DNA from: Ehrlichia chaffeensis str. Arkansas | Lineage (GTDB): Bacteria > Pseudomonadota > Alphaproteobacteria > Rickettsiales > Anaplasmataceae | Assembly (NCBI RefSeq): GCF_000013145.1 | Contig: NC_007799.1 | Location: forward strand, 186,001 to 250,000 | DNA: 64,000 nucleotides | Reading direction: 5' to 3' | Part shown: positions 42,640 through 51,966 of the stretch, piece after piece | How the letters are laid out: each line of letters opens with the position of its first letter | Numbering within the stretch: position 1 is the stretch's first letter | The notes under the pieces: generated by a model | Told to the model about the DNA's origin: nothing | What the model saw: only the letters and a program-made list of their open reading frames with translations | Databases searched by the model: none | Program-made: the position numbers and the translations under genes

Positions 42640-43497
42640 ATGTTACTTTTCAATAGGGTAAGATGTGCTTTGGCTGCTATTATTGTTAGTGTTAGCCATG
42701 GTATGTTGCATGTCATAAATACTACTGCAAGTATGGGAGGTGAAAATGTTACGACAACTATGCGTAATATATTTACTCGTGTTTTTAACAATACTGTTGA
42801 TAGTACAGTAGAAAATGAGAGTACAACAATTCCTTCTGCATTAAATGATACAGTTACTGATATTGTGAATAGTGCTGTTAACAGTACAATGGAAAATGGG
42901 AGTGGTTCTGCAACAATTTCTTCTATCTTAAATAATACGGTTGCTGATGTTGTGAATAGTACTGTTAGCAGTACAATGGAAAGTGGGAGTAGTTCTGCAA
43001 CAATTTCTTCTATCTTAAATAATACGGTTACTGATATTGTGAATAGTACTGTTAGCAGTGCAATGGAGAGTGGTAATGGTTCTACAACAATTTCTTCTAC
43101 ATTCAATCGTACGATTACTGTTATCTCTAGTAGTACTACAGGTCAGTCTAGTGGAGGAGAGTATGCACTTTTACAAGCATTTATAATGGTGATGGGTGTA
43201 TTTCTGTTAATGTTGTCGTTGTTGATGTGTGTACGTAGTGTTCAAAGATGTAGAACTGATATTCTAAGAGCTAGAGCGCGACTCAACTATTTACGAGAAC
43301 ATGGAGGCGACCCTCCTGATACTGTAAATAATGCTGCAATGGAATTAGATATAGTACGAGACGTTGAAGTGGTAACTGACGAGTTAAACCTTGAAAATAG
43401 ACCTTGTCTGTGTCAGCATGATCATCAAGAAGCTCCTGATGATCCTGTTGAGCAAGTTAGACCTGTGTTTAGGTTACAGGGAATATTCCCTAGATGA
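42640..43497 (+). CDS. Accessory repeat membrane protein, paralogue A
   Basis: 285 residues from ATG 42640 (MLLFNRVRCALAAIIVSV); a GTG seven codons upstream is less likely because the paralogue starts at the same ATG. A short hydrophobic start (1-20) is followed by a Ser/Thr/Asn-rich region made of about four 29-residue units (pattern DIVNS-VSSTMENGS-S-TISSILNNTVT, 87 bp each, for example starting 42859 and 42946). Then come a transmembrane helix (about 183-204, LLQAFIMVMGVFLLMLSLLM), a basic stop (CVRSVQRCRTDILRARAR) and an acidic tail ending PVFRLQGIFPR. It is closely paralogous to the 43767 gene. Function unknown; a surface or inclusion-membrane role is inference. Confidence 0.8.
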   Translation: MLLFNRVRCALAAIIVSVSHGMLHVINTTASMGGENVTTTMRNIFTRVFNNTVDSTVENESTTIPSALNDTVTDIVNSAVNSTMENGSGSATISSILNNTVADVVNSTVSSTMESGSSSATISSILNNTVTDIVNSTVSSAMESGNGSTTISSTFNRTITVISSSTTGQSSGGEYALLQAFIMVMGVFLLMLSLLMCVRSVQRCRTDILRARARLNYLREHGGDPPDTVNNAAMELDIVRDVEVVTDELNLENRPCLCQHDHQEAPDDPVEQVRPVFRLQGIFPR

Positions 43498-43584
43498 TTT
43501 GACTAGGAAGATGCAATACGTGATACTCAACTTATGAATGAGAAAGTATCAAATAAGTTTTTTGTTTATTGACGTAATGATCAA

Positions 43585-43597
43585 GGGGGGGGGGGGG
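43585..43597 (+). repeat. Poly-G tract (13 G), intergenic
   Basis: An uninterrupted run of 13 G, extreme in such AT-rich DNA. It lies 88 bp after paralogue A and about 135 bp before the putative -10 of paralogue B. Runs of this length are prone to slippage. Confidence 0.9.
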
Positions 43598-43731
43598 ATA
43601 ATATTTACTGGTTAAATTAAATTGATTTTGAGATTGCTGGATGCTTTTGGAAATTATATAGACAATACGTAATATCCAATAGTATGTGTAATTTATGTAA
43701 AGTGTGATCTAAATTTTCATAAAAATTGTGA

Positions 43732-43737
43732 TATAAT
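43732..43737 (+). promoter_or_regulatory. Putative -10 box of the 43767 gene
   Basis: TGTGATATAAT, 29 bases before ATG 43767, in a leader nearly identical to that of 42640. The -35 is not clear. Confidence 0.45.
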
Positions 43738-43766
43738 TAACCTAGTGTGTTATCCATTTTTTATTT

Positions 43767-44717
43767 ATGTTGCTTTTCAATTGGTTAGGGGATGTGTTAA
43801 TTTCTCTTGTGTCTAGTGTTAATCATGGTATATCGTATGTCTTAAATAGTACTACAAGTATAGGAAATGGAAATCTTACAACAACTACATTAAGCAATCT
43901 GTTTACTCGTGTTTTGGACGATACTGTTAGTAGTACAGTAGAAAATGGGAGTAATACTACAACAGTTTCTTCTGCATTAAATGATACAGTTAGTGATATT
44001 GTGAATAGTGCTGTTAGCAGTACAATGGAAAATGGGAGTAGTTCTACAACAATTTCTTCTATCTTGAATAATACGGTTAGTGATATTGTGAATAGTACTG
44101 TTAGCAGTACAATGGAAAATGGGAGTAGTTCTACAACAATTTCTTCTATCTTAAATAATACGGTTAGTGATATTGTGAATAGTGCTGTTAGCAGTACAAT
44201 GGAAAATGGGGGTGGTTCTACAACAATTTCTTCTGTATTAAATAGTACATTTACTAATATTTTGAATAGTGCTGTTGGTAGTACAGTAGAAGGTAGTGTT
44301 GGTAATGCTACAACAATTTTTCCTGTATTAAATAATACGGTTACTAGTAGTACTAGGAATAATAGTCTCCATGATAGTACACTTATTGCAGCATTTATAA
44401 TGATAATGGGTACATTTCTGTTAATGTTTTCAGTGATGATATGTGTACGTAGTGTTCAAACCTGTAGAAGCAATATTCGAAGACATAGAGTACAGATGGC
44501 ATATTTACGAGAGCATGGGGGGGGGGGACCTCCTGATAATTTGAGTGATGCTGTGATAGCATTAGATGTGATAGGAGAAGTTAGTGTTGTGACTGAAAGT
44601 TCAAACGTTGAAAATAGACCTTTTCTGCTGTGTCAGCATGATCATCAAGAAGATCCTGCTGATTCTGCTGAGCAAGTTAGACCTGTGTTTAGGTTACAGG
44701 GAATATTCCCTAGGTAA
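43767..44717 (+). CDS. Accessory repeat membrane protein, paralogue B (poly-G tract)
   Basis: 316 residues: MLLFNWLGDVLISLVSSVNHG, then about five 29-residue units (three near-perfect ones from 43995, 44082 and 44169) rich in Ser, Thr and Asn. A transmembrane helix (about 209-229, LIAAFIMIMGTFLLMFSVMI), a basic segment (CVRSVQTCRSNIRRHRVQ) and an acidic tail ending PVFRLQGIFPR follow, as in paralogue A. An 11-G run (44517-44527) encodes the Gly-rich EHGGGGPPD where paralogue A has EHGGDPPD without a homopolymer. With 11 G the frame runs through to the shared C-terminus. Function unknown. Confidence 0.82.
   Translation: MLLFNWLGDVLISLVSSVNHGISYVLNSTTSIGNGNLTTTTLSNLFTRVLDDTVSSTVENGSNTTTVSSALNDTVSDIVNSAVSSTMENGSSSTTISSILNNTVSDIVNSTVSSTMENGSSSTTISSILNNTVSDIVNSAVSSTMENGGGSTTISSVLNSTFTNILNSAVGSTVEGSVGNATTIFPVLNNTVTSSTRNNSLHDSTLIAAFIMIMGTFLLMFSVMICVRSVQTCRSNIRRHRVQMAYLREHGGGGPPDNLSDAVIALDVIGEVSVVTESSNVENRPFLLCQHDHQEDPADSAEQVRPVFRLQGIFPR
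43908..44342 (+). repeat. 87-bp tandem repeats in paralogue B
   Basis: About five in-frame units of 87 bp (29 codons). The central three are nearly identical at the DNA level, and matching units occur in paralogue A (about 42780-43105). Spacing of the GATATTGTGAATAGT block is exactly 87 bp. Confidence 0.85.
44517..44527 (+). repeat. Poly-G tract (11 G), in frame
   Basis: Eleven G inside the cytoplasmic-tail coding part of paralogue B. Gain or loss of one G would replace the last about 63 residues. Confidence 0.9.
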
Positions 44718-45484
44718 TTTGAATAGAATAGATGTAATACATAATACTCAACTTATGAATGAAAGCCAGAATATTATTTGGCTTGGTACTTCTTATATAT
44801 TGTTATGTATATAATTTATGAAGTCTTTTATAAGTTTATCAAGTAATTAATATATAAATTTGTTTTGTATTTAAAGGGTATTAACCCTGTATGTTGTTTA
44901 TACCTATACACTATCAAATGTAATACAGTGCCATTATAAAAAATAGTGCTTTCATTGAGCATTGTTCAATAATTATGTCAATGATACTGCTTTGTGTCAT
45001 ACTTGTATACTTTAATCATCTAGTGTAAAATGTATGGACATAGAGGTGTCACAATGTAATAATAATACAGGTGAATTGCCGCTTCTTCTTGGTAACTTAC
45101 ATGTCAAGCAATAGGTAGACATAATAGTTGGGAGGTATCTCATAGATGTGGTTAATGGTATATTTATTAAAAGCTACTCTACATAACAAATTTTAAAAGG
45201 TTATTATACTTTATTTGATTTTAGTAGTTTTTGATGATAATGATGCAAGTTATGATTGTGTAAATAATAAGAATATTAACTCCTGTTAGAAAATATTGGC
45301 TGTATCTCTTGATATGACTGTAAATATAAGTGCTACTCTTGATTGTATCTGCTAATTAGAAGTTATAGTGTAAATATCTCTCTTTGAGGAGGATTATTTG
45401 TAGATATTATTTATGATTGTTGTTTTGCATTAAAGGAGCAATGCTTAGAGAAATTAAATAATATTAATAATAGTGTGTGTTTAT
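44718..45484. other. Intergenic region in the accessory block
   Basis: About 770 bp with only very short frames. No relict of the neighbouring genes recognised by eye, and no strong promoter. Confidence 0.35.
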
Positions 45485-45697
45485 ATGAATGATAAAGTAT
45501 TTGTTGTTACCATAATTAGTATGATAGTATTGGTAACTTTAGTATTCTTTTTTTTCCCATTATTTTCAATATGTCATCGTGCTGTAAAGGATAATACGAA
45601 TCAACAGGATAATAATGTGAATTCAGAATTAGATGATCTAGAAAATGTTAGTGATGATGTTGTATTAGTAGCCCAGCAGCAGAAGCTGAGGTTTTGA
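45485..45697 (+). CDS. Small single-pass membrane protein
   Basis: 70 residues from ATG 45485 (MNDKVFVVTIISMIVL); a GTG four codons earlier is possible. One strong N-terminal hydrophobic helix (about 5-27, ending FFFFPLFSIC) is followed by HRAVKD and an acidic/Asn/Gln tail (NNVNSELDDLENVSDD). It resembles the TM-plus-acidic-tail half of the larger accessory proteins without their N-terminal domain. Confidence 0.55.
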   Translation: MNDKVFVVTIISMIVLVTLVFFFFPLFSICHRAVKDNTNQQDNNVNSELDDLENVSDDVVLVAQQQKLRF

Positions 45698-46088
45698 TGT
45701 TGTGGGTTTGCTCTAATATTTTTCAGCAGTATATCTACCAAAATATGTGTGTTTTAACATTGGTACACTTGAAAAAGATGATGTTATTGTGAAATTTTAT
45801 CTCAAATTAAAAATATAAAATATTTTATTGATTAATGTATGTATGCATTTCATTACATTATGAATATTACTGTAAAATTGTCTTTTTTATAAGATGAGGT
45901 AATGAGTAGATATTGTATAGTCTATCTATATTTTATCGATGTATAATAGTGATTACTCTCATAATAATGCAAAGTGTGTGTTATTAGCGTTTAGAATTTT
46001 GATATCAAGAAATTAATATCAGAAATAAAGATTAATACTATTCATATATAGCTTCTAACTAACTTTCCTGATATTTTTAATAATAAAT
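45698..46088. other. Convergent intergenic region before mfd
   Basis: 391 bp between the small membrane-protein gene and the mfd stop. Nothing recognised. Confidence 0.4.
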
Positions 46089-49000
46089 TTATAATATTGC
46101 TTTCTTGTTTAATAGGTTTATTTTGCTAATGTGGTGTATAATAAAACTTATAATGCAATTGGAACTGTTGTTAATTAGCATAAGTATACTATTGTTTTGT
46201 ATCTTAAAAGTTAGAGGGTTATTGATAAAATAATTAAGAATTTTTTGTTTAAGAGTTGTATTGCTATCTATTTTTAAAAGGATGCTGTTTTTTATTTGTT
46301 CGACTTCATAAATGCCAATATTTGCACACAGTTGTTTTATATATATGGTGTTCAATAAGTTTTCTACTTCGTTTGGCAATTTACCAAACTTATTGGTTAA
46401 CTCTATATAGTAATTATCTATGTCTTCTTTTGTTTTAAGACTGCCAATTTTTTTGTATACTCGCATTCTTAATCCTATATCTTGAATGTAATGCTCAGGA
46501 ATTCTTATATTAACATTGATATTGATATTTATATGGTCAAGATCTTTAGGATATTCACTATAAATGTTAAGTTCTTCTTCTAACATTTGTTGGTATAGTT
46601 CAATGCCTATATCTTTTATGTTACCTGATTGTTCTTCTCCCACTAAATTACCAAATCCTCTGATATCCATGTCATGTAATGATAAATTAAATCCTGAATT
46701 TATAGAATCTATTGATTGTATTATCTCCAGTTTTATAGCAGATTTATTGGTTGCTTTTTCAGATAATATAAAATATGCAAAACCCTTGGTACTGCTACGT
46801 CCTACTCTTCCTTTTAATTGGTAGAGTTGAGCTAATCCAAACATATCGGCATTGTGTATTATGATTGTATTGGCAAAAGGGATATCTAATCCACATTCTA
46901 TAATTGATGTAGTAAGTAATATTGTGAATTTGCCATCAAAAAAATCGTTCATTATTGTGTCAAGTTGGGTAGGGGAAAGTTGTCCATGGGCAGTGTTCAT
47001 TTTTATTTCTGGTACTAATTTTCTTATCTTGTCGCTGATGCTTTTTATATTACTAATTTGTGGACAAACATAAAATACTCTACCGCCTCTATTATGCTCT
47101 CGTATTATAGCATCTTTTATTATAGTTTCTTCATAATATGTTGTATAAGTTGTAACTGCTAATCTATTTTTTGGTGGTGTTTTTATTAAACTCAAATCTT
47201 TTATTCCACATAGTGACATGTACAGTGTCCGTGGTATTGGAGTTGCAGATAGTGAAATTACATGAACGTTTGTTTTGATTTTTTTTAGTAATTCTTTTTG
47301 CTTTACTCCAAATTGTTGTTCTTCATCTATAATTAATAGGCTTAAGTTAGCAAACGTAACGTCCTGTGCTAATATGGCATGTGTTCCTATTATTATATGT
47401 ACTTGTCCACATGATAAACTTTCTTTAGTTTTTTTTATTTCGGATCTCGCAACAATTTTAGATAATTGTTTGATTTTTATATTAGGAAATTTTTTGAATC
47501 TTTCAGTAAAAACAATAAAATGTTGCCTGCACAGTAGAGTTGTTGGTACTATAATTGCTACTTGGTAGTTTTGACTTGCTACTAAGAATGCTGCTCGTAA
47601 AGCTATTTCCGTTTTTCCAAAGCCAACGTCTCCGCAAATTAATCTATTCATTATTTTACCACTTGATAGATCATGTTCCATGTCTTTTATGGCTTGTAAT
47701 TGATCTTCTGTTTCAGTATAAGAAAATTCATTACAGAAGTGTTTATAATTTTCATCAGGGAAAAATGATTTGCCAGTAGAGAGTCTTCTTGCTGCTTCTA
47801 TAGTTAATAATTCTTTTGCAATTTTTTTGATATGGTTTTTTATTTTAGTTTTACGTTGTTGCCATGATGTACTGCCTAGTTTATCAAGGGTAACATTGAC
47901 ATTTTGTTGTCCATACTTGGATATAAGATTAATATTTTCTACAGGTAAGAATAGTTTGTCGTTGTTATAGTACTCTATTTTGATGAAATCATGATAACTA
48001 TCAAATACTTTAGTAGTTTCAAGTGCTACTATTTTCCCAATACCATAGTCTTTGTGTATTACTATATCTCCAATATCTAGGTTAGTATCATTGCTAATAA
48101 TATTTGAAATGTTACTTTTATTAGTTGTTTCTTGTTTATATAATAGATCGTGTTCTGCTATGACAATAGTATATTTTGAGATAAAGCTGTGATATATTGG
48201 TAATATAGCAATATTATATGAAGAGCATATTTCCTGATAGTTTTCTATTTTGCATAGTTTGATATTTAATGTTCTAAGTCTATTTTGGATATATTCTAAA
48301 GAGCCAGTAGAGTAACAAGCTATTATTAATTTTTTTGTGTGACATGTAGTTTTGATATATTGTGTCAATATTTCAAATATGTCGATTTGTTTGTTTTGTA
48401 CTAATGTTTTAAAATTTGGGACGTTTTGTATCTTTTCTGTAATGTTGAAGGAAGAAGTATGTATATTTCTATCGGTATAGGCTGAATTATTACTAGTGTT
48501 GTCAGATTGTGAGAATATAGTTTTATGAAACTGTTTAGTTATAATTTTAAATTCTTCAGAATCAACGTAAAGTTGAGGTGGAGGCACTTGGTAGGATAGT
48601 TGAGATCTGTAATTTAGGTATATCTGATTATTATATTCTTTTATTTCATTTATAAGCTTATCGTTAAATATTAATGTTGTGTTTTGTGATATGTAGTTAA
48701 AAATATTTTGTAATTCTTCTTTATAAAATAAAGGCAAGAAATTTTCTTCTCCTATGTGTTTCTTTCCAGAGATTATTGTGTTTAATAGGTTTTGATCTTG
48801 GTTTGGTTTTGTTTTATAGGTTTTAGAAAAAATATCTATATTTTTTTTTTGTTTTATTATTTCAGAAGTGGGATAAATAACAACCTCATTTAAAGAAGAG
48901 TTATTATCTATTAATTGTGTTTGGCGATTGAAATAGTGAATTGATTGTATAAGATTATTATTTAAATGAATCCTTATGGGATTTTTATAAGTTGTAGGAA

Positions 49001-49493
49001 AAATGTCAATGATGTTGTTGTAAGTGGCAAATTCACCTATATCTTGTACTATTGAGTATTGACTGTATCCGTGATTGGTTAAGTAATCTTCTATATGGTT
49101 TTTTGTAATATTCTGTAGAGATGTAATTTTTAATACTGATTGTAATATGATATTTTGGTGTAATACTTTTTGAGTAATTGCATTAATTGTTGAAATAATA
49201 ATATAGGGATTATCATTATGTCTAGTGATTAGGGAATATAGAGTTTTAATTCTTTCTGCCATAACTGAATTATGTGGAGAATTTTTTTTATATGGTATTG
49301 AATTCCATGCAGGAAATATGATTATTTCAAGATTTGGAACATAAAACTTAAATATTGATGCTAGATTATGTAGTTGTGTTTCTTGATTGACTATATATAT
49401 TGCAGAATGAATTAGTTTTTTTATATACATTTTTATTATGACAAGTGGTTCTAGCGTTTGTGGAATATTGAAGATTTTATTAATATTATTCAT
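46089..49493 (-). CDS. mfd: Transcription-repair coupling factor Mfd
   Basis: 1134 residues, close to the usual length. The N-terminal part is the UvrB-like domain 1 region (FPAWNSIPYKKNSPHNSVMAER). The RNA-polymerase-interacting CarD-like domain is at about 470-530 (LDIGDIVIHKDYGIGKIVALE). The translocase motor has Walker A GDVGFGKTEIALRAAF (about 620), the DEEQ box IIDEEQQFGVKQKE, SATPIPRTLYMS and the TRG region. The C-terminal TRCF domain has DIRGFGNLVGEEQSG before it. It removes stalled RNA polymerase and recruits UvrA. It sits between the two halves of the accessory region, all of whose genes point towards it. Confidence 0.97.
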   Translation of the reverse strand: MNNINKIFNIPQTLEPLVIIKMYIKKLIHSAIYIVNQETQLHNLASIFKFYVPNLEIIIFPAWNSIPYKKNSPHNSVMAERIKTLYSLITRHNDNPYIIISTINAITQKVLHQNIILQSVLKITSLQNITKNHIEDYLTNHGYSQYSIVQDIGEFATYNNIIDIFPTTYKNPIRIHLNNNLIQSIHYFNRQTQLIDNNSSLNEVVIYPTSEIIKQKKNIDIFSKTYKTKPNQDQNLLNTIISGKKHIGEENFLPLFYKEELQNIFNYISQNTTLIFNDKLINEIKEYNNQIYLNYRSQLSYQVPPPQLYVDSEEFKIITKQFHKTIFSQSDNTSNNSAYTDRNIHTSSFNITEKIQNVPNFKTLVQNKQIDIFEILTQYIKTTCHTKKLIIACYSTGSLEYIQNRLRTLNIKLCKIENYQEICSSYNIAILPIYHSFISKYTIVIAEHDLLYKQETTNKSNISNIISNDTNLDIGDIVIHKDYGIGKIVALETTKVFDSYHDFIKIEYYNNDKLFLPVENINLISKYGQQNVNVTLDKLGSTSWQQRKTKIKNHIKKIAKELLTIEAARRLSTGKSFFPDENYKHFCNEFSYTETEDQLQAIKDMEHDLSSGKIMNRLICGDVGFGKTEIALRAAFLVASQNYQVAIIVPTTLLCRQHFIVFTERFKKFPNIKIKQLSKIVARSEIKKTKESLSCGQVHIIIGTHAILAQDVTFANLSLLIIDEEQQFGVKQKELLKKIKTNVHVISLSATPIPRTLYMSLCGIKDLSLIKTPPKNRLAVTTYTTYYEETIIKDAIIREHNRGGRVFYVCPQISNIKSISDKIRKLVPEIKMNTAHGQLSPTQLDTIMNDFFDGKFTILLTTSIIECGLDIPFANTIIIHNADMFGLAQLYQLKGRVGRSSTKGFAYFILSEKATNKSAIKLEIIQSIDSINSGFNLSLHDMDIRGFGNLVGEEQSGNIKDIGIELYQQMLEEELNIYSEYPKDLDHINININVNIRIPEHYIQDIGLRMRVYKKIGSLKTKEDIDNYYIELTNKFGKLPNEVENLLNTIYIKQLCANIGIYEVEQIKNSILLKIDSNTTLKQKILNYFINNPLTFKIQNNSILMLINNSSNCIISFIIHHISKINLLNKKAIL

Positions 49494-49942
49494 ATGATAG
49501 TTTAATGATTTTAATAGTTGATATTGTAAGCAGAAAATATAGTCTATAAAAATGTATTAAGAAGTCTATATTTCAAAGACATGTATAGTTGATATAATAA
49601 GACTTATATTTGTGAATTGCATTTGTAGTATACATCAAATTTTATTGTGTGGAATTGTTCTTTCATTGTAATTTCTAAGTTTATGGTTAAATAAAAGCTT
49701 GAATGTTGATTAACATTATAACAGTATAACATAAAAGTTTTATATTGATTTAAGTTATAAGTAAGTATCTTTTGTTTAGTAAAAATACCTTATATTGAAC
49801 ATATATTCAAAAGTAATTCACTTGTAAATCCCAGTTTACAACTTTCCACTAATAAAGACCTATACTTTTTTCATTGAATTAATAAATGTATAAGTGTTTG
49901 AACTACGTTTGAAAATCCAATAATAAGGTATTTTTCTAATCT
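49494..49942. other. Intergenic region upstream of mfd
   Basis: 449 bp, mfd promoter side. No boxes or repeats recognised. Confidence 0.35.
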
Positions 49943-50548
49943 TTAAGGACGATATACCATATCCTGTGATCCTGATTGCAAGTCTATATGTGTAACACTA
50001 CTATTAGGATTATCACATATATCAACTATAAAAAAACCTGATGCTTCTAGGACATCTTCCTCTGAGATGAATTCTATGTCTGAATTAGTGTCGTTACTTA
50101 CCGTATCTGAATCATGTTGTTCATGACTATCTATTGGCATGTTTTCTGTATCACTAATACCATCTGAGTCAGTACTGGATTCCCAAACTGGAATCTCGTC
50201 TTCATTATTCCGTCTTGGAGTTTCTTCTATATCACTGAGACTGTCTAAGTTAGCACTAGATTGCAAAACTGGAATCTCGCTTTGGCTGGTATGCTGCTCC
50301 ATGTTATTATGGTCTGAACTTTGTGTGTTCTCATTAGAATGCGTCGTAGAGCTGTTTTCATTGTGTTGGGGGTTATTGTTCGTTGCATTGGTTGGTATTA
50401 TTGGTGGTACTATTCCTGATATTAGTATTCTAGGTAATACATTTGCTAACATGTTTCCCCAGTTTCCTAGCGTGGTAAATATTGAACGCAATATGTTCCA
50501 TATAGGATTGGAATTGCGTGAGTTATTATTATTTGATAAATCTTTCAC
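49943..50548 (-). CDS. Hypothetical acidic protein with internal duplication
   Basis: 201 residues from a GTG at 50548, chosen because GAGGG lies 5 bases upstream; an in-frame TTG four codons earlier overlaps that site. A moderately hydrophobic segment (about 20-50, LPRILISGIVPPIIP) might associate with membranes. The rest is Asn/Ser/Glu/Asp-rich. Two similar units of about 23 residues (SEIPVLQSSANLDSLSDIEE and DEIPVWESSTDSDGISDTEN) lie in tandem. No family recognised; composition is like the tails of the neighbouring accessory proteins. Confidence 0.65.
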   Translation of the reverse strand: MKDLSNNNNSRNSNPIWNILRSIFTTLGNWGNMLANVLPRILISGIVPPIIPTNATNNNPQHNENSSTTHSNENTQSSDHNNMEQHTSQSEIPVLQSSANLDSLSDIEETPRRNNEDEIPVWESSTDSDGISDTENMPIDSHEQHDSDTVSNDTNSDIEFISEEDVLEASGFFIVDICDNPNSSVTHIDLQSGSQDMVYRP

Positions 50549-51169
50549 TTTATCCCTCAATTTTTTAACTATATATATACTGTCAAGTATAATGTTTGTG
50601 ATTATATTGTGTTAATATATTGTTGACAAGTGTAAGATTTGTACAAGAAATTCTTATATTTTAAGAATTTTTGCTGTTGGTAATTTTCACAAATTGTAGT
50701 CATGAGCTATATAATGGATACAGAAAAAAGTATGTATGTTAATTGATTTGATGTTAACTGTAATAAGAAGAATTTTGAATTGCTTAGAATGAACTCTGGA
50801 TGAAGTTTAGAGTTTTGTTATTGTTCTGAAATTAATTTATAAAGTATATTGGCTGAGTTGCTAATACTAGTAATAGTTTACCTATTGTAATGGTGAAGTA
50901 TTCATTATTTTAGTGAGTGTTGGTTAATTTGATTTTACTATTGTGCAGGAACTTGCTCGTGTATGTTATGGTGTATAATCGATATCTGTTGTGCTGATAT
51001 TAGGTGAAGTGATAATATATTCTCCATGTGTGCAAATACTTGAAGTTTTTTCCATTAGTTTTTATTGGTTAGCTAACTGTTCTCTAGTTCCAAGTTATTT
51101 GGTGGTAATAAGTAAATGACATGTTTTAAAAGGCAAGTGAGTATTGTAGTGTGCAACATGGTCTGAAAG
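50549..51169. other. Intergenic region, left part
   Basis: About 620 bp upstream of the acidic-protein gene. No gene or strong signal seen. Confidence 0.35.
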
Positions 51170-51516
51170 TACGCATAAGCCTTATTCATCTGTTACAATG
51201 ATGGATGATTAAGTATTGTGTGGTTAAAGAAATAATGATCAAGAGAAGGATATCTGCTTTATTATTTTTAGCACTGCTTTTATTTAGATACGCATAAGCC
51301 CTGTTCAGTTGCTGCAGCGAATGGCAAATATTGGCTAGGTCAAGAAAATAATAATCAAGAGGGAACATCAACTTTGCTGTTTTTTAGTACTGCTTTTATT
51401 TAAATACGCATAAGACCTATTCAGCTGTTACAGCGAGTGATGTAAATATTGCTAAGTCAAGAAATAATCAAGAAAAGAGCATTAACTTTGTTGTTTTGTA
51501 ATACTGCTTTTATTTA
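51170..51516. repeat. Three tandem degenerate repeats of about 116-119 bp
   Basis: Each unit begins TACGCATAAG (51170, 51289, 51405), contains CAGTTG/CTGTTACAGCGA-type sequence and a TCAAGAAAATAATAATCAAGAG-like block (shorter here), and ends ACTGCTTTTATTTA. Unit lengths are not multiples of three and no long frame runs through all three, so the array is probably non-coding or decayed. Confidence 0.75.
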
Positions 51517-51966
51517 TGACATTGTGCACACAACCTAAAAAACTTATTAAGGTTTTAAGTAATGCTACGTCCTCTTACTGTTATTGGAATTTGTAAACCT
51601 TGTACTCTAAATATATTTTTTATTGATAATGTATAAAATACGTAATTTTAAAATGACATAATGACCGTTAGTGTAATGCTTACTGTTGTGATGTTAATGC
51701 ATTTTAAGTACATATAAAATTTGTCTTTTATGTATTTAATTGATAGTCTTATAGTTATGCATGAGGTGTAGGTATTGATTTAAATTAAACTTGTATAAAA
51801 ATGGCTTTATAAAAGGAGAGGTTGAGTAAAATTAGCTAATAATAAAACTTTTTTCATAATCTTTCAGTTTATATGTTGAAGTTTGTTATTAGTAAAAATT
51901 ACGTTTTGCAAACTATGTATCATAACACAATAAATTACAAAGTTATCAACAAACCTTCGCGCAGTA
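51517..51966. other. Intergenic region after the Gln-rich gene
   Basis: 450 bp; nothing recognised. Confidence 0.35.

Larger units (their letters stand above)
43498..43766. other. Intergenic region with G13 tract
   Basis: 269 bp between the two paralogues. It carries the 13-G homopolymer (43585-43597) and, at its right end, the leader shared with the upstream 5'-end copies. Confidence 0.6.

Noticed and set aside
42624..43106. 160-codon - strand frame opposite paralogue A.
   Set aside because: Open only because the opposite strand is a regular 87-bp repeat; the + strand has the TM helix, tail and paralogue.
44608..44814. 68-codon + strand frame overlapping the end of paralogue B.
   Set aside because: It is the alternative frame after the G tract region; it has no start signal of its own, though it could be read after slippage.
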